Part shown: piece after piece, positions 31,491-42,097 of the stretch
How the letters are laid out: every line of letters starts with the position of its first letter
Position numbering within the stretch: the first letter of the stretch is position 1
NCBI GenBank assembly: GCA_028456385.1
Contig: JALNQF010000031.1
Coordinates: 186,001 to 250,000 of the forward strand
Length of the DNA stretch: 64,000 bases
Origin: Ophiosphaerella korrae
Lineage: Eukaryota > Ascomycota > Dothideomycetes > Pleosporales > Phaeosphaeriaceae
Direction of reading: 5' to 3'
The notes under the pieces: model-generated
Told to the model about the DNA's origin: nothing
Seen by the model: the letters and a program-made list of their open reading frames with translations, nothing else
Database searches by the model: none
Translations under genes and position numbers: made by a program

Positions 31491-32745
31491 CTGCTGCCTC
31501 GAGACCTGCAATCCCCATTCAACATTCCAGCTCAAGCAGAAAACCTATGTATTCTTCTTTACGAGCTGCTGAGTCAGTAACTGTAAGCCAATATTTCGTT
31601 CACTCTTCTTTGCCCACTTCTCTAGGATGAAACATTTCCACATTCGCAGTTTCCACGCTAGCCATCGCTTGAACCTGACTGGCAATGAGCGCGAATTCCT
31701 TCCTTGGATGTCTGATTTAATTAGTTCATTATAACTTTCTGTCCGATTTGCTTCGGTTTGCGGATTGTACTGACCATCATAGATGAAAAACATGTGAGCT
31801 AGAACTAAAAGATAGAGCGTTGTGGCAGTTCTCTCACTCATCATTCAGCATCCCCTTGGTAAGCTATTGTTTCAGTTCAAGAATATGTTTCCCTAGAGGG
31901 TTCTATGGTATTTGACGTGACGATAATAACTTGAGTAAGCTTTTACGTCATAGCTGCACTTACATAGTACTATGTATAGTCAATTAATCTGTTGAGACAA
32001 TTTAACTATTTATCACGATTTATAAGGTCTTCTTCTAGATGCATTGAGAGTGACACTTCGGCCATAAAAATTTCAGATTAGTGTATTTTATATTTAAGTT
32101 CACTTTGATACGAGAAAGACAACTCAACGCTCCCGTAGTACTACGAGATCGTTACCGAACTTACCCGACCATGACCCCGCCAGGCACTCTGGCCCTCGCT
32201 TAAGAGATGAAAGTATGTGGCAATTACAGCCACTCCATAACCATCGTCTATCTGCTACTTTTGCTTATTCTCACCTCACATCTATGTATAGAACCTGAAA
32301 GCACAACACGACAGAGTACTTCAAATTGTTTCACATGGAGCCTATTATTGCTTTACACTCCCCTGGTAACCTTCATCTACGTTTTCCATTCTGAATTTGG
32401 TCTTAATACAAAAGCCAGACGTCCGACAAAGCGCCCAAAGGACGCCGACCGATCATATGTTCCCTAGGCTCACATCAGCGGCTCTAATTTTATTTGCTTT
32501 CTTTTCTTCATAGCAGCGTCACTTTACCACAGCCAACCCTACACTCGTCAGATTCCATAAATGTTCATAGAAGCGTTGATCTCACCACGCCTAAATACCA
32601 CTGCAACTATGCGTATTTGTCCGACCTTACCGTTATTAATTCACCTTATCCCGATTAAAACCTCTCTCGCTTTCATGCTTCAAGTAGCTTCTTCCAATTT
32701 CGTTGAGAAACTGGCGAGATTGGCGAGATCGCTACATACGTGTAG

Positions 32746-33396
32746 CTTCGAGACCTCCCCACGAACACTACCGACTTGGATTATCGCCTTGAGTTTACTT
32801 TACCACAGCCTCAACTGCATGCGATCAGCGGCCCCAACCCATCTTTCAACATTTACCATGTCAAGCTCGGCCCCGACTTTTTCGCAACATGGAAAACGTA
32901 TGAAGAAAACAATGGCATCGGGTTGTTCGGAATGGTAAATGGCAACCCAGGCGCTTTTACTTGGGACAAGATCTGCTGGAGGAGCTACGGCTATCAACAC
33001 GACGAGGTACAACGAGACGCTGGCCTTTTAGATGAGCTTGGCATTCAACAGCAGGAACGGGACGCCGAATTAGTGGGCATACACACAGGTCATGCCACCT
33101 GCTTAGCCAATGCAAGGCTTCCGGATCGTGTGGAGATGTTGAGTGACTGTTTTGGAGGCATAATCGTATGGGAGGGGTTTGGGAAACATTTGCTTCTTAA
33201 CCAAGGTTGGGTAATCAATCAAATTATTCATTTTAGTGCGCGCTTCTGCTACCCTCGCATTGCTGACACACGACCTCGCATTGCTGTGAGAATCACTGGT
33301 CGTAGATTGCGTATCTCTCCAAGAACCGCTTCATCTTGCGACACACACTTTGTAGTAATGGGACACAATCATAACTATCAAAGTCAGCCATCTTAG
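32746..33396 (+). pseudogene. Possible decayed gene, unknown function
   Basis: An open frame of about 216 codons follows a TAG at 32743. Its first half has natural-looking protein character (for example LHAISGPNPSFNIYHVKL, FATWKTYEENNGIGLFG and AFTWDKICWRSYGY). Upstream codons in the same frame are broken by stops at 32743 and 32704, so no complete gene with a start can be built. I do not recognise a family. Alternatives are a short novel gene with an unusual 5' exon, or chance. Confidence 0.3.
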
Positions 33397-33949
33397 TGGT
33401 GTCTTCCTTTTAGCAGAGAAGGTCGATAATTGTGCGAAGGATTAAGAAGCCAGGCGGGAGACACTCGAATGCCGTCTTAGTAGCTTCTGGGCTGGGCAGA
33501 TGATCAAGCCAATTTAATGCGTCCCCGGAGTGTGTTTCCAATTCTTTGATGTCATACTTATAACTGAAAATGTGCATTTCAATGCAATTATCAGCGCTCT
33601 ACAGCAGCATTCCAAAAGATTCGAGGAAGGCTCGCGCCGCCCAGAATGGCCCAGGCAAGCGCGAAGCAGAAGTGAATCGCTCTAGCCACGTGACTACGCG
33701 CGACAGGTGAAGTAAAGGTAAGGTCAAGTGAAGGCTCAAAAGGGAGCAATGCGTTTGAATAAGGCGGTTTAAGGGCATTTGAATGAAGGGATGTGTTGGT
33801 AGAACAAAGCATTCCAAAGTAACCTTGGTTGTGGCATGTTGGGATGCACGAAGAGGAGGCAGTTTTCGACCCATAATCGGTGAGAGGAGCAAGATACATT
33901 AAATTGAGAGCTACATGAAGAGTTTATGTATATATTTAGCGCTACTACT

Positions 33950-34061
33950 ATAAGAGTAATATTCCTACTTTTTTAGTCTGCCGAGAGCTGGCTACGCTGG
34001 TAGGTAGCACCCCGGGTCTCTCAGGTGTTGGAATGGGGGACCGAATAACAAAAACGGGGCC
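33950..34061. mobile_element. Fragment related to the GMC-intron MITE family
   Basis: The stretch CCTACTTTTTTAGTCTGCCG, AGAGCTGG and GGGGGACCGAATAAC resembles the right half of the 19482-19668 MITE (TTACTTTTTCGGTCTATCGA, AAAGCTGG, GGGGGCCGAATAAC). A second terminal-like motif, GGGGCCGAACAAC, follows directly. No matching left end was found, so this looks like a truncated copy or one end of a larger Tc1/mariner-type element. Confidence 0.5.
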
Positions 34062-34354
34062 GAACAACGCGCACCTTCAATTTCTACCTTGGTTATTATC
34101 ACATGCATACAGTGACTTTCGACAATCATAAGTTTGTATCTAAAAGGTATAAAGTAGGCTACATATCTATACCTCAATATAATCTAAGTAAGTTATATTG
34201 CCCCTGAAGACAAGCTTAATACTCTTAGGCATTCCTATAACTAGAATACCTTGCATGGATATCCTTGTAGAGGAAGAGGACATACATGTTCGAATTACTG
34301 CATACTCAGTGATAGGGGATCAAATAGCCAATGTAGAAACTAAATAGCATGCGC

Positions 34355-35095
34355 CTAAATCAACAGGGCTACGACTCGATCGCTGATCCAGTACATGAGG
34401 TCATCAATTCTCGGTTTCATGATAACCAAATACTCGTCTTCGGAAACCAAAGGCTCGGGATCTCGCGCCATAAGATCAATGGCCCTGTCTTGATAGTTCA
34501 ATTTTGGCTCCCACCAAGTGCCTCCAAGATCTGGTGCGTCTTCGGCATCATACCTCTTGTAATGGTCTTCTTTGTACATTGCTCCAACAAGTTGGCCGTA
34601 AACAATGCGAAGATCTCTCTCTTCGGGGACGACTCTGAGAGTTTTGATATTCTTCAAGCGGCGTAAAAGACCTGAAAGAGGTGTATATGACGCAGAGCTT
34701 TTTGACACTATACAGAACTCGTCGAGTTGTATAGAAGCATCATTAAATGGGTAAGTATGCCAATCCTTGAGAGGATACCAACTGTCATAACAACGGATTA
34801 TAAGCTTTCTTAAATGTCGTAGTCGCCCCTTCAACTGATCACCAATGATCGGTAAGGTCTTTTGAACGAAGACAAACGTCGTCATTTGAAATGCAAGACT
34901 TGTGAAGTCGTGTTGGAATTGGCGACAGACTAAGAGAAGGGACAAGTGTTTAGAGGCGGAGTATGATTCGTCTAGGCGATTATCCTCCCATTTGGAAATA
35001 CCAATGTCCATTTTCTGCTCTAGAACATATGCAGCGATTTGCAGTCGGATTTCAGTGGGTAAAGAAAAGAAAGTGGCTTGGGGTGCAACATCCAT
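34355..35095 (-). CDS. F-box-like domain protein of unknown function
   Basis: An intronless gene of 246 residues from ATG 35095. Residues 9-55 have the fungal F-box-like pattern: FFSLPTEIRLQIAAYVLEQK, a variable loop, then LSLLLVCRQFQHDF. The remainder has no leucine-rich or WD repeats, but contains the strand/helix pattern of the large fungal-specific family with N-terminal L-P-x-E-I-R motifs (F-box or 2EXR type). If it is a true F-box protein it would bind Skp1 in an SCF ubiquitin ligase; the substrate is unknown. The family is large and fast-evolving in Pleosporales-like fungi. It is transcribed away from the ferric reductase gene, with 272 bp between the two starts. Confidence 0.75.
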   Translation of the reverse strand: MDVAPQATFFSLPTEIRLQIAAYVLEQKMDIGISKWEDNRLDESYSASKHLSLLLVCRQFQHDFTSLAFQMTTFVFVQKTLPIIGDQLKGRLRHLRKLIIRCYDSWYPLKDWHTYPFNDASIQLDEFCIVSKSSASYTPLSGLLRRLKNIKTLRVVPEERDLRIVYGQLVGAMYKEDHYKRYDAEDAPDLGGTWWEPKLNYQDRAIDLMARDPEPLVSEDEYLVIMKPRIDDLMYWISDRVVALLI

Positions 35096-35367
35096 AATGA
35101 TTTGTGGCGCGAAGAAGTCAGTAGAGTATCGTCCGGGGAATGCGGATTTGTATGAGAAGACCTCCCTCTCGGGTGACGATAGAAACTGGAATCTGATATG
35201 GATGTGAACAATTCGAAGGACGCATGCTGATGTTTATGTGTCCGCCTGATCGATGATCTATGCGGATCTGATAAATTATGCGCTAATAATAACCCCGCCT
35301 GAACTCCGAACTTTGATCAGATAACTTCCACCTCCTACACCACTCTTCTACCACACTTTGCTCGCCT

Positions 35368-37693
35368 ATGAGGGTTTCAACCAATCTTTTAATCTGGAAT
35401 ACTCTCCCCTATGTAACAAACGCTACCTATGCGGGCAAATTTTGCCCGGTGTCCTGCGATATGACACTAAACTACGCAACCTTCAATGATACAGACGCGT
35501 GGCTGTCGAAGAAGGTACAGTCTTGTCGGAGTATGCTCCGCATTTCATCCTTGTATTTGTGCTTCGCAGAGTACTGTGAAGATGAAGCGCACGAGAGTTG
35601 GATAAGAGAAGAGAGTCCATGGTGCGACGAGCATGCGGGTGTAATGTTACCTCCTTTCCATGATGTTGTGGATCATTGGACGACGCCGGATAGGGCCGCA
35701 ATCACGAGATTGAGCGCAGCAGAAGCGATGACTTATCCAGTCTTAAGTAGAGTAGTAATCCCTGAAGCACACCTCTTCGACCGAGCCTTTACGACCGCGG
35801 TAAGGTATCTCCAGATATTTGTAAATGGTGGTATACTGAATGATCGGCATAGGATGAAGCATTCTACCAATATCAGCTCCACCTGGTTTACGGGTAGGTC
35901 GATACATCCTTGAATTTCCAATTAAGTTTGCTAAATACTGTAGTTGGTACATGTACTACTTTTGGGTGCTTGTCTGTACCATTGGCATTAGCACACGACT
36001 CCTCTCACTCATATGTAATGTGAATATTCGGCACCAAAAGTACCAAGCAATTGAGGAGAGTAACTCGTACTTCATCAGCGCAAAACACTATACCGATAGC
36101 GTTCTATCAAAAGCATGGCTAAAACGCTATCTTACCATTCCAGCCACTTTTGGTAATCGCTGCTTTCAACCCTACGGTTGGTACACCATTCCGCCGCGAG
36201 TCCAAAGCTTGACAATTGCACTCTTCATCGGATTGAACATTGTCCTTTGTGCGTGCTCTTATCGGCTTACCGACGGTAATCTCTACTGGCCAAAGAAATC
36301 CATGCAACTAATGCGCTATGTATCGGATCGAACTGGCGTCATCTCATTGGTAAATTTCCCTCTGGTTTGGCTATTTGGCATGCGTAACAACGCACTGATG
36401 TGGATTACGGGGTGGGGTTTTGGTACTTACAACGCTTTTCACCGTTGGGTCGCAAGGGTCGCAACGCTGCAGGCCGTAGTGCACAGTGTTGGGTATACGA
36501 TTATGATCCTGGATAGTAGTGGATGGTCGCACTTCCTTAAATATTGGACTAAGCACTACTTTTGGAACGGCGAGCTGGCGACTGTCGCCATGTGTGGGCT
36601 GCTTGCCTTCTCCTTCTACGGCATCCGGCGCGCACACTACGAGATTTTCCTCGTCACCCACATCGTACTCTCCGTAGTCGCTCTTTGGACCATGTATTAC
36701 CATGTCGGGATCTTCATCAATGGGGAGTGGAACATCTTCATTTGGCCATGTCTTGTAATCTGGATTGGCGACCGTATTCTCCGTGTTGGCCGTATAATCG
36801 CTTTCAATCGCCACTTTTGGGATACTAAAGCCACCGCGACATACGATCCGGCATCCAACCTTGTGCGCTTAGAGATTGATGGAAGCAACACCTGGATAAA
36901 ACCAAAGCCGGGAACATACTACTACATCCACGATCTCAGCAACATGTTCTACGCACATCAAAGCCATCCTTTTACCCTCGCCTTCACCTCATCTGACACT
37001 CCCAGCTTATTCCCAACACCCCTATCCCCCTTTTCATCTCGCCAATCGCCAGAGCGAGCCCGTTCAGTTGACTCGAGCGAATCCGATGCACTTCTCATAC
37101 CCACCAAAACACCATCAAACCTCGTCTTCCTCATCCGTCCCTACGATGGCTTCACATCGCGCCTCAAATCGCAATGTCTCCTACACCCGAAATCAATCCG
37201 CGTTCTCGTTGAAGGGCCATACGGCCACTCAGAATCACTCCACCACTTCCCCAACACCCTTTTCATCGTAGGCGGAACGGGAATTGCCATTCCTCTTTCG
37301 CACCTATCGCGCCTCCTCTCGTCAGCATCCCATACCCAATCTATAAAAATCGTATGGGCCGTTCGCGAGCGCGCGTTCTTGTCCTGTGTACTCCGTGACT
37401 TTTCGGGGTTATTAGGTGATGAGCGCGTTGAGATGGAAGTACATATTACGCAAGACAAGGAGGTTGTTGATAGTGTGCTTGAAGAGGATCTCAAGAGTGT
37501 GCGAGTGGTGACTAGAAGGCCGGATGTATATGATGTGGTTCGAGGCGCGGCGGAAGATGTTGGGAATGGGTTGCTTGCTATTGTGTCGTGTGGGCCTGCG
37601 GGCATGGCTGATCAGGCGAGGAAGGCGAGTGTTCGGATGCTCACGGAGGGTCATGGTGGAGTTGAATATTTTGAAGAGAGCTTTAAATGGTGA
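35368..37693 (+). CDS. Ferric reductase (FRE family, transmembrane flavocytochrome)
   Basis: Exons 35368-35897 and 35944-37693 give 759 residues. After a Cys-rich extracellular N-terminal region (CPVSCDMTLNYATFND), a ferric-reductase transmembrane core carries the bis-heme histidines (FHRWVARVATLQAVVHSVGY and ...YEIFLVTHIVLSVV), an FAD-binding motif HPFTLAF, an NADPH motif VGGTGIAIPLSHL and a terminal C-G-P. These enzymes reduce Fe3+ (or Cu2+) at the plasma membrane for high-affinity uptake. The intron junction is slightly unsure: the consensus donor GTAGGT at 35894 breaks the frame, whereas GTCGAT at 35898 keeps it. No signal peptide is seen at the chosen ATG, unlike most FRE proteins, so an upstream exon may be missing. 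Iron-responsive control would be expected but no motif was identified. Confidence 0.88.
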
Positions 37694-38128
37694 GTTGCAG
37701 TGTTTCAGGATATAGCCTTGTATGATCATGTTTTCCGGAACATCTTAAATTTAGATGTTAGACATTAGACCGTAGATGTAGACAATTTGGATGCTATGTA
37801 GTATGATACATCGTTTGTATTTCACACAAGTAGTTGTCTTCTTTGTAACTCTGCGCTTTCTAGGACAGTTTCTCCTCGCATCATTAGCTTGCAAGGGTGG
37901 TGATTCTCTGACTTTACACACCGCATTCTGATATCGCGCCGATGAAGTGTTCTGGTGAGACTAGATACCAGCTATCTGAGCGGCGGTTGTGACACCTAAT
38001 TCTCATGCAATTGTAGTATTAAGACTGCAGCGGCGTTGCGCTGATGCACCTCGACTTAACAAGCACACGAGCTGTTGACCCAAGAATTCATAGCTTCTTG
38101 GTAAAACCAAGGTCGTCTCCTCATTCAC
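37694..38128. other. Convergent intergenic region, ferric reductase to MTG1
   Basis: About 435 bp between two 3' ends, AT-rich at first. Nothing beyond expected 3' untranslated sequence was recognised. Confidence 0.4.
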
Positions 38129-39184
38129 TTATCTCTCTCCCTTGGTCTTATTCTTCTCCCTCCTCCTCTCCCTCTCTGCCTTCTTTGCCTGGTTAAAGCT
38201 GGGAACCGCATCCTCCTCTTTCAACCTCGCCACTTCCAACGCCTCCTCACTGACCTCATCCAACAAAAACCGACCCAAATGACCAGTTCTCCACTTCTGA
38301 ATCATCCAAAGGGAGGTTGCTTCTGTGTCGATTTTACCCTTTTTCCCCAGACGACCAGTCCTCTCGGCAATAGCTGTAAGAAGCTGCATGATTTCATTTG
38401 TTGGGGAGCAGTATTCGCCGTACAGATTCGGGGATTGCAGGTTCATGTGGTACAGGAGGTAATCAGCCAACATGACAGGCGCAATAATCGTATCCTTCAC
38501 ACTTCCACAGAGTGCGAGTTTCATCATAGCGTGCGCATCCGGGACGTAGGGTATGAAGACACCGGGCGTATCTACCAAATAAACGCCTCCGCCCACGCCA
38601 TTTTTCCCTTCGTCGTCTTCACTCGGTACAATCTTTACGCCGCTGCTGACCTTGCGCGTTACACCGGGCTGTGCGCCTGTTGCAGCAACCTTTCCTTTTC
38701 CGATTCCCTGCGCGCGCAGGGCATTGAGGAGCGTGGATTTACCGACATTGGGCATGCCGACAACCATGATGCGGTGGCCTACGAGTTTCCACCGCGCTTG
38801 CGCATGGAGTTTGAGTTGTTCTAGCAGTTTGGCTACACTTTTTCTTCCTGAAGATTCGCCCTCTTCGTCTTTGCCGTTGCGGATGAACATGGTTGTGGTG
38901 GCACCATGCCACTTCTTGATCACATCTTCGTTTCTATTATCCCTTCTACCTCCTCCGAGGTCGCGCTTCGTATAAACAATGATGCGCTCAGTACCTTCTA
39001 GTGCATTTTCAAAAAGAGGATTGCGACTCGTGAGAGGTACACGGTAGTCACGGCATTCGATGACGAGGTCGATGGACGAGAGGAGCGATTTCATCTTCTG
39101 TAGACCAGATTTATGGTGTCCCAGGAAATACGAACGGGGAAGGGAGGGGAGTGGTGGGAAGGCATGGCGAGGAATGAAGGACAT
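38129..39184 (-). CDS. MTG1: Mitochondrial ribosome-associated GTPase Mtg1
   Basis: A single-exon gene of 351 residues. The GTPase motifs appear in circularly permuted order, the hallmark of the YlqF/MTG1 family: G4 T-K-R-D (72-75), then G1 GMPNVGKST (143-151), G2-like GAQPGVTR and G3 D-T-P-G (205-208). The N-terminal RDYRVPLTSRNP motif (family consensus R-D-A-R-I-P-x-S-x-x-N-P) is present. Family members act on the matrix face of the inner membrane in late assembly of the mitochondrial large ribosomal subunit. The C-terminus is a basic tail. A presequence is weak but the first 30 residues contain no acid. It is one of three mitoribosomal large-subunit genes in the window. Confidence 0.93.
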   Translation of the reverse strand: MSFIPRHAFPPLPSLPRSYFLGHHKSGLQKMKSLLSSIDLVIECRDYRVPLTSRNPLFENALEGTERIIVYTKRDLGGGRRDNRNEDVIKKWHGATTTMFIRNGKDEEGESSGRKSVAKLLEQLKLHAQARWKLVGHRIMVVGMPNVGKSTLLNALRAQGIGKGKVAATGAQPGVTRKVSSGVKIVPSEDDEGKNGVGGGVYLVDTPGVFIPYVPDAHAMMKLALCGSVKDTIIAPVMLADYLLYHMNLQSPNLYGEYCSPTNEIMQLLTAIAERTGRLGKKGKIDTEATSLWMIQKWRTGHLGRFLLDEVSEEALEVARLKEEDAVPSFNQAKKAERERRREKNKTKGER

Positions 39185-39674
39185 TTGCCTGTGGCATTGG
39201 AACAGAGTTGAGCGGGGAAGCCATGGTGTGGTGGAGTGGAGTTATTTTCAGGCACGAGTCATGTTTTTGATGGTCTTGGCAATACATGACTCTTTGTTAC
39301 TGTCACATGCCTATGACTTGGCTCGGAATAACCCAAACAAAGCAATAGGTGACCCCTACCATCACCTTACACGGGACATGGGATGGCCCAGCAGTACTAA
39401 CGAAGGAAATCTGCGCCTTGTGTCATCAGCCCAGGAGGCTACAATACGTGCACACTTCACATTCGTCACAAGTACCTCACGTCTAGATCACTTTCACATA
39501 AAAAGCAGCCAAGATAGAAAGTTCTGAAATACGTTGAAATAACCTAAAATATCCACACGAAAACCTCTGTCGGCCCTAATGCATTTAGTACATATTTACG
39601 CGACTAGCAATCCCCCAACCCATATCTCCCAGTCGAAAGAACCGTTGTTCAGCCCCTCAGCTCCCTCAATGTGC
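39185..39674. other. Intergenic region 5' of MTG1 and 3' of the secreted protein gene
   Basis: About 490 bp. It should contain the MTG1 promoter and the 3' end of the gene stopping at 39675. The plus-strand frame 39060-39527 overlaps MTG1 antisense and is not supported. Confidence 0.4.
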
Positions 39675-41304
39675 CTAGTGTAAACGCAGACGACGAGCAA
39701 CTATACTGCTAGCGCTAGCAGAGGCTGTTGAATTATTCTTTACCAGTACGCGAGGAGAGGCTGTTGTAGCATCAGGAGAGCTCGTTGTCCCGCCACGAGA
39801 GCTTGTCGAGTTTGTAGCCCAACCAGTAAACGTGCTTGTAGAAAGCGTCGTCTTCGCCGAAGATACAGAGGGAGACACCGTGGTGGTGGTGATATTGAGA
39901 AACACAATCGGAGGCGGAATGTCGATATTCTGTTTGGCGAGACAGTCTCCACCCTTATCCACTCGAATCACCTCGAGCTTGACATGGGCCGAGTTCCGCC
40001 TTCGCTTCTCCCACTCAGCTAAGCCACAAAAGCGCCTGCCTGGCCGCCATGGATTCTCGAAGCTGATTTCCTTCTTCCATGAATGGCGGGCTTCGAGAAT
40101 TTTGCCATGACCCAAGGAATTTTCATGCTCGAAGTTGTTGGGCATTGCAAAATCATTCTGAAGCTCAGAGTCGTGGCGAGTCTCGTTGTCGTTGCTGGGC
40201 GAGAAGTCCCTCTTGCGAGGACCCGTCGCAAAGGGATCCTCGGGGATCGTCATGAAGGGAAACGCGGTTACAGTCTTGGTGGTGGCGATGGTGGTCGTGA
40301 CTGGCTCTCCTAAGGGCGCAATGGGACGTGGCACGCACCCAACGAAAACACCTGGTCCCGAGTCGCAAAACACCCAGCTGAAGTCGTCGTAACGTCGTGT
40401 GTAGCATTCGAAGCAGATGACCGAATAGACCCAAGGATGCATCAACCACACGTACGCAATGTTACCCTTTCCGTGAGCCATCATCTCTTTTAGATCACGA
40501 GGTTTGGGATTGTTCTGCTGGGGCATGGGACGAGCAGCCACAGCTACCAGAGGCTGAGGGTCAACAAATGCCTTTTCCGGGGCAGGAGTGACGACGGGCG
40601 CTTGTTGTATAAAGGGGGTCGCAACAATTACAGCCTTTGATTTTTCTGGAATTGTTGTCACGGCTCGATTTTCGATGTCCAGTGACGTTTTCGGATAAAT
40701 CAACGCCTTGGTGTACTCGTTTTCGAAGATGTGTGGCGTTGGTTTACCACCCTGACCGTTTTCCCACCACGTACTTGTCCTTGTGATTGTGTAGTATGAG
40801 GTTATTCTATAATATAAATTAGCATGATATCCATGGAATGTGGTAATACAGGGCAAAAGAGACATGTTGTGAAGCTTACCGGTTTTCTTCTATCACTGGT
40901 CCACATCTCCAGATGTACGAGTAGATGGGCGTCTTCTTCCGCGTGTAGCAACGTTGAAGGTTCTCAGGAAGATGCAGAGTCGCCATTTCAGATCCCGCCC
41001 TGCAATATTTGGCACTGTAAAGTTGTATAACGCACTCCTTTTTGCCGGTGCCCACGTCTTGGAGCCACTTATGCCGCCTCTCATCCATGACAAACTTGAT
41101 GGCGTTTGTGTCGGTGGTGTAACAATGGTTTACCCAAACGTTCCACATTTTGTTGTAGGGGTGGGCTGGGCAATGGTCTCTGAGCCATCCGAACATCCGT
41201 AGCTGGTTACCTCGAGCAAACACGTGAGAGCGCAAGATCCCCGTGTAGCAATCGACAGAGGCGAAAAGAACACTTAACAAGAGGGAAGAGAAAAAGCACT
41301 TCAT
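39675..41304 (-). CDS. Secreted protein of unknown function with Ser/Thr-rich C-terminus
   Basis: Exons (reading down) 41304-40880 and 40806-39675 (73-bp intron) give 518 residues. ATG 41304 starts a clear signal peptide (MKCFFSSLLLSVLFASVDC); ATG 41376 further upstream would bury it. The first 150 residues have paired cysteines (HCPAHPYNK, NHCYTTD, KECVIQL, KYCRAGS, RCYTRKK), suggesting a disulfide-bonded domain. Then come a Pro/Val linker, another small Cys-containing section (VICFECYTRRYDDFSW, FCDSGPGVFVGCVP), a charged segment and a Ser/Thr-rich tail likely to be O-glycosylated. No GPI signal is convincing, as the end is basic. I do not recognise the family; a cell-wall or effector-like role would be speculation. 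A TATA box sits about 120 bp upstream. Confidence 0.75.
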
Positions 41305-41420
41305 GGTGTCGACTAGGTGTTTCTGTGGAAGTATGGAATCGAAGAAGCACAAGCGACATCTGGTGGAAGATGTCAAGATGCGAGATGAAATGACGAATAT
41401 AAGCTAGCAAAGGTATCCGG

Positions 41421-41430
41421 CTTATATAGA
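41421..41430 (-). promoter_or_regulatory. TATA box of the secreted-protein gene
   Basis: On the minus strand this reads TCTATATAAG, about 120 bp before ATG 41304. Position and sequence fit a core promoter for a regulated secreted-protein gene. Confidence 0.5.
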
Positions 41431-42097
41431 CATTTCTCCTCTGTAATTCCTAAATCGTTCCCCCAGCACAACCTCCACGGACACCGTATCCTCTCCACAG
41501 TTTGAAAAATATCCCCGCAGCTAGAAAAGGCTAACCAGCCCGGAACCATGAACCCTAGGTCTATCTTCGAGCTAACTTTTGTTAAATGAGGTGGGTGGAA
41601 CCGACCATGAATTACCTTTTCCCGAGCAATGCAAAGCCGTATATGCTTCAAGCTGAACCTCCTCAATGTGAATACGGCCCCAATAAAAAACGAGAGTAAA
41701 CCATTCATATAAACCTTCAAAGCGCTGTATAATACGGCACGAGACTCCAAAATGGAATTGAGGCTAGCACAGTGTGTCATTCCCCATAATCTGCAACCTC
41801 AGAAATGCTCGTGAATGGCCTGTTGCAGAACCTCATGCAACACGGAAACTGGCCGTATCTAGTTGCAACGACAATAATTTTACACCGACTAAGCAACTCC
41901 CGATTCTATTCTATTCCCCCCAAAAATATGCCTAACATCCTCTACTCAACCCCTGCAGCCTAAAGCCTCACCCGTCCCGAGTCAAGACCCTGGTACCAAA
42001 CTCTTGTCGTCAACGCTTGGTATGCCTACTTAGGTATTATACGCAAATCCAACTAACGATTCTCCAAATCGCCTCCTTTTCTGCCTACCCATGCCGC
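41431..42097. other. Intergenic region upstream of the secreted-protein gene
   Basis: About 670 bp reaching the 3' end of the ArfGAP gene. The minus-strand frame 41373-41780 has no recognisable content. Nothing else was seen. Confidence 0.4.

Larger units (their letters stand above)
31323..34354. other. Three-kilobase gene-poor, AT-rich region with decayed ORFs
   Basis: No intact gene is supported. Items seen: a CCAAT-TATA unit followed by a 27-codon ORF (31461-31630), a perfect 16-bp palindrome TACATAGTACTATGTA at 31961-31976, a possible gene remnant at 32746-33396, minus-strand frames near 33400-33572 and 33591-33899, and a transposon fragment at 33950-34061. The AT-rich stretch 31880-32110 could reflect RIP, but base statistics were not computed. 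Confidence 0.5.

Noticed and set aside
31545..31844. 99-codon minus-strand frame with a hydrophobic N-terminus
   Set aside because: AT-rich, basic, overlaps the orphan promoter region on the other strand; no supporting evidence.
33591..33899. 102-codon minus-strand frame
   Set aside because: No start context, domain or splice signal; it may be part of a repeat but this cannot be shown from the window alone.
37141..37605. 154-codon minus-strand frame
   Set aside because: Antisense to the NADPH-binding part of the ferric reductase.
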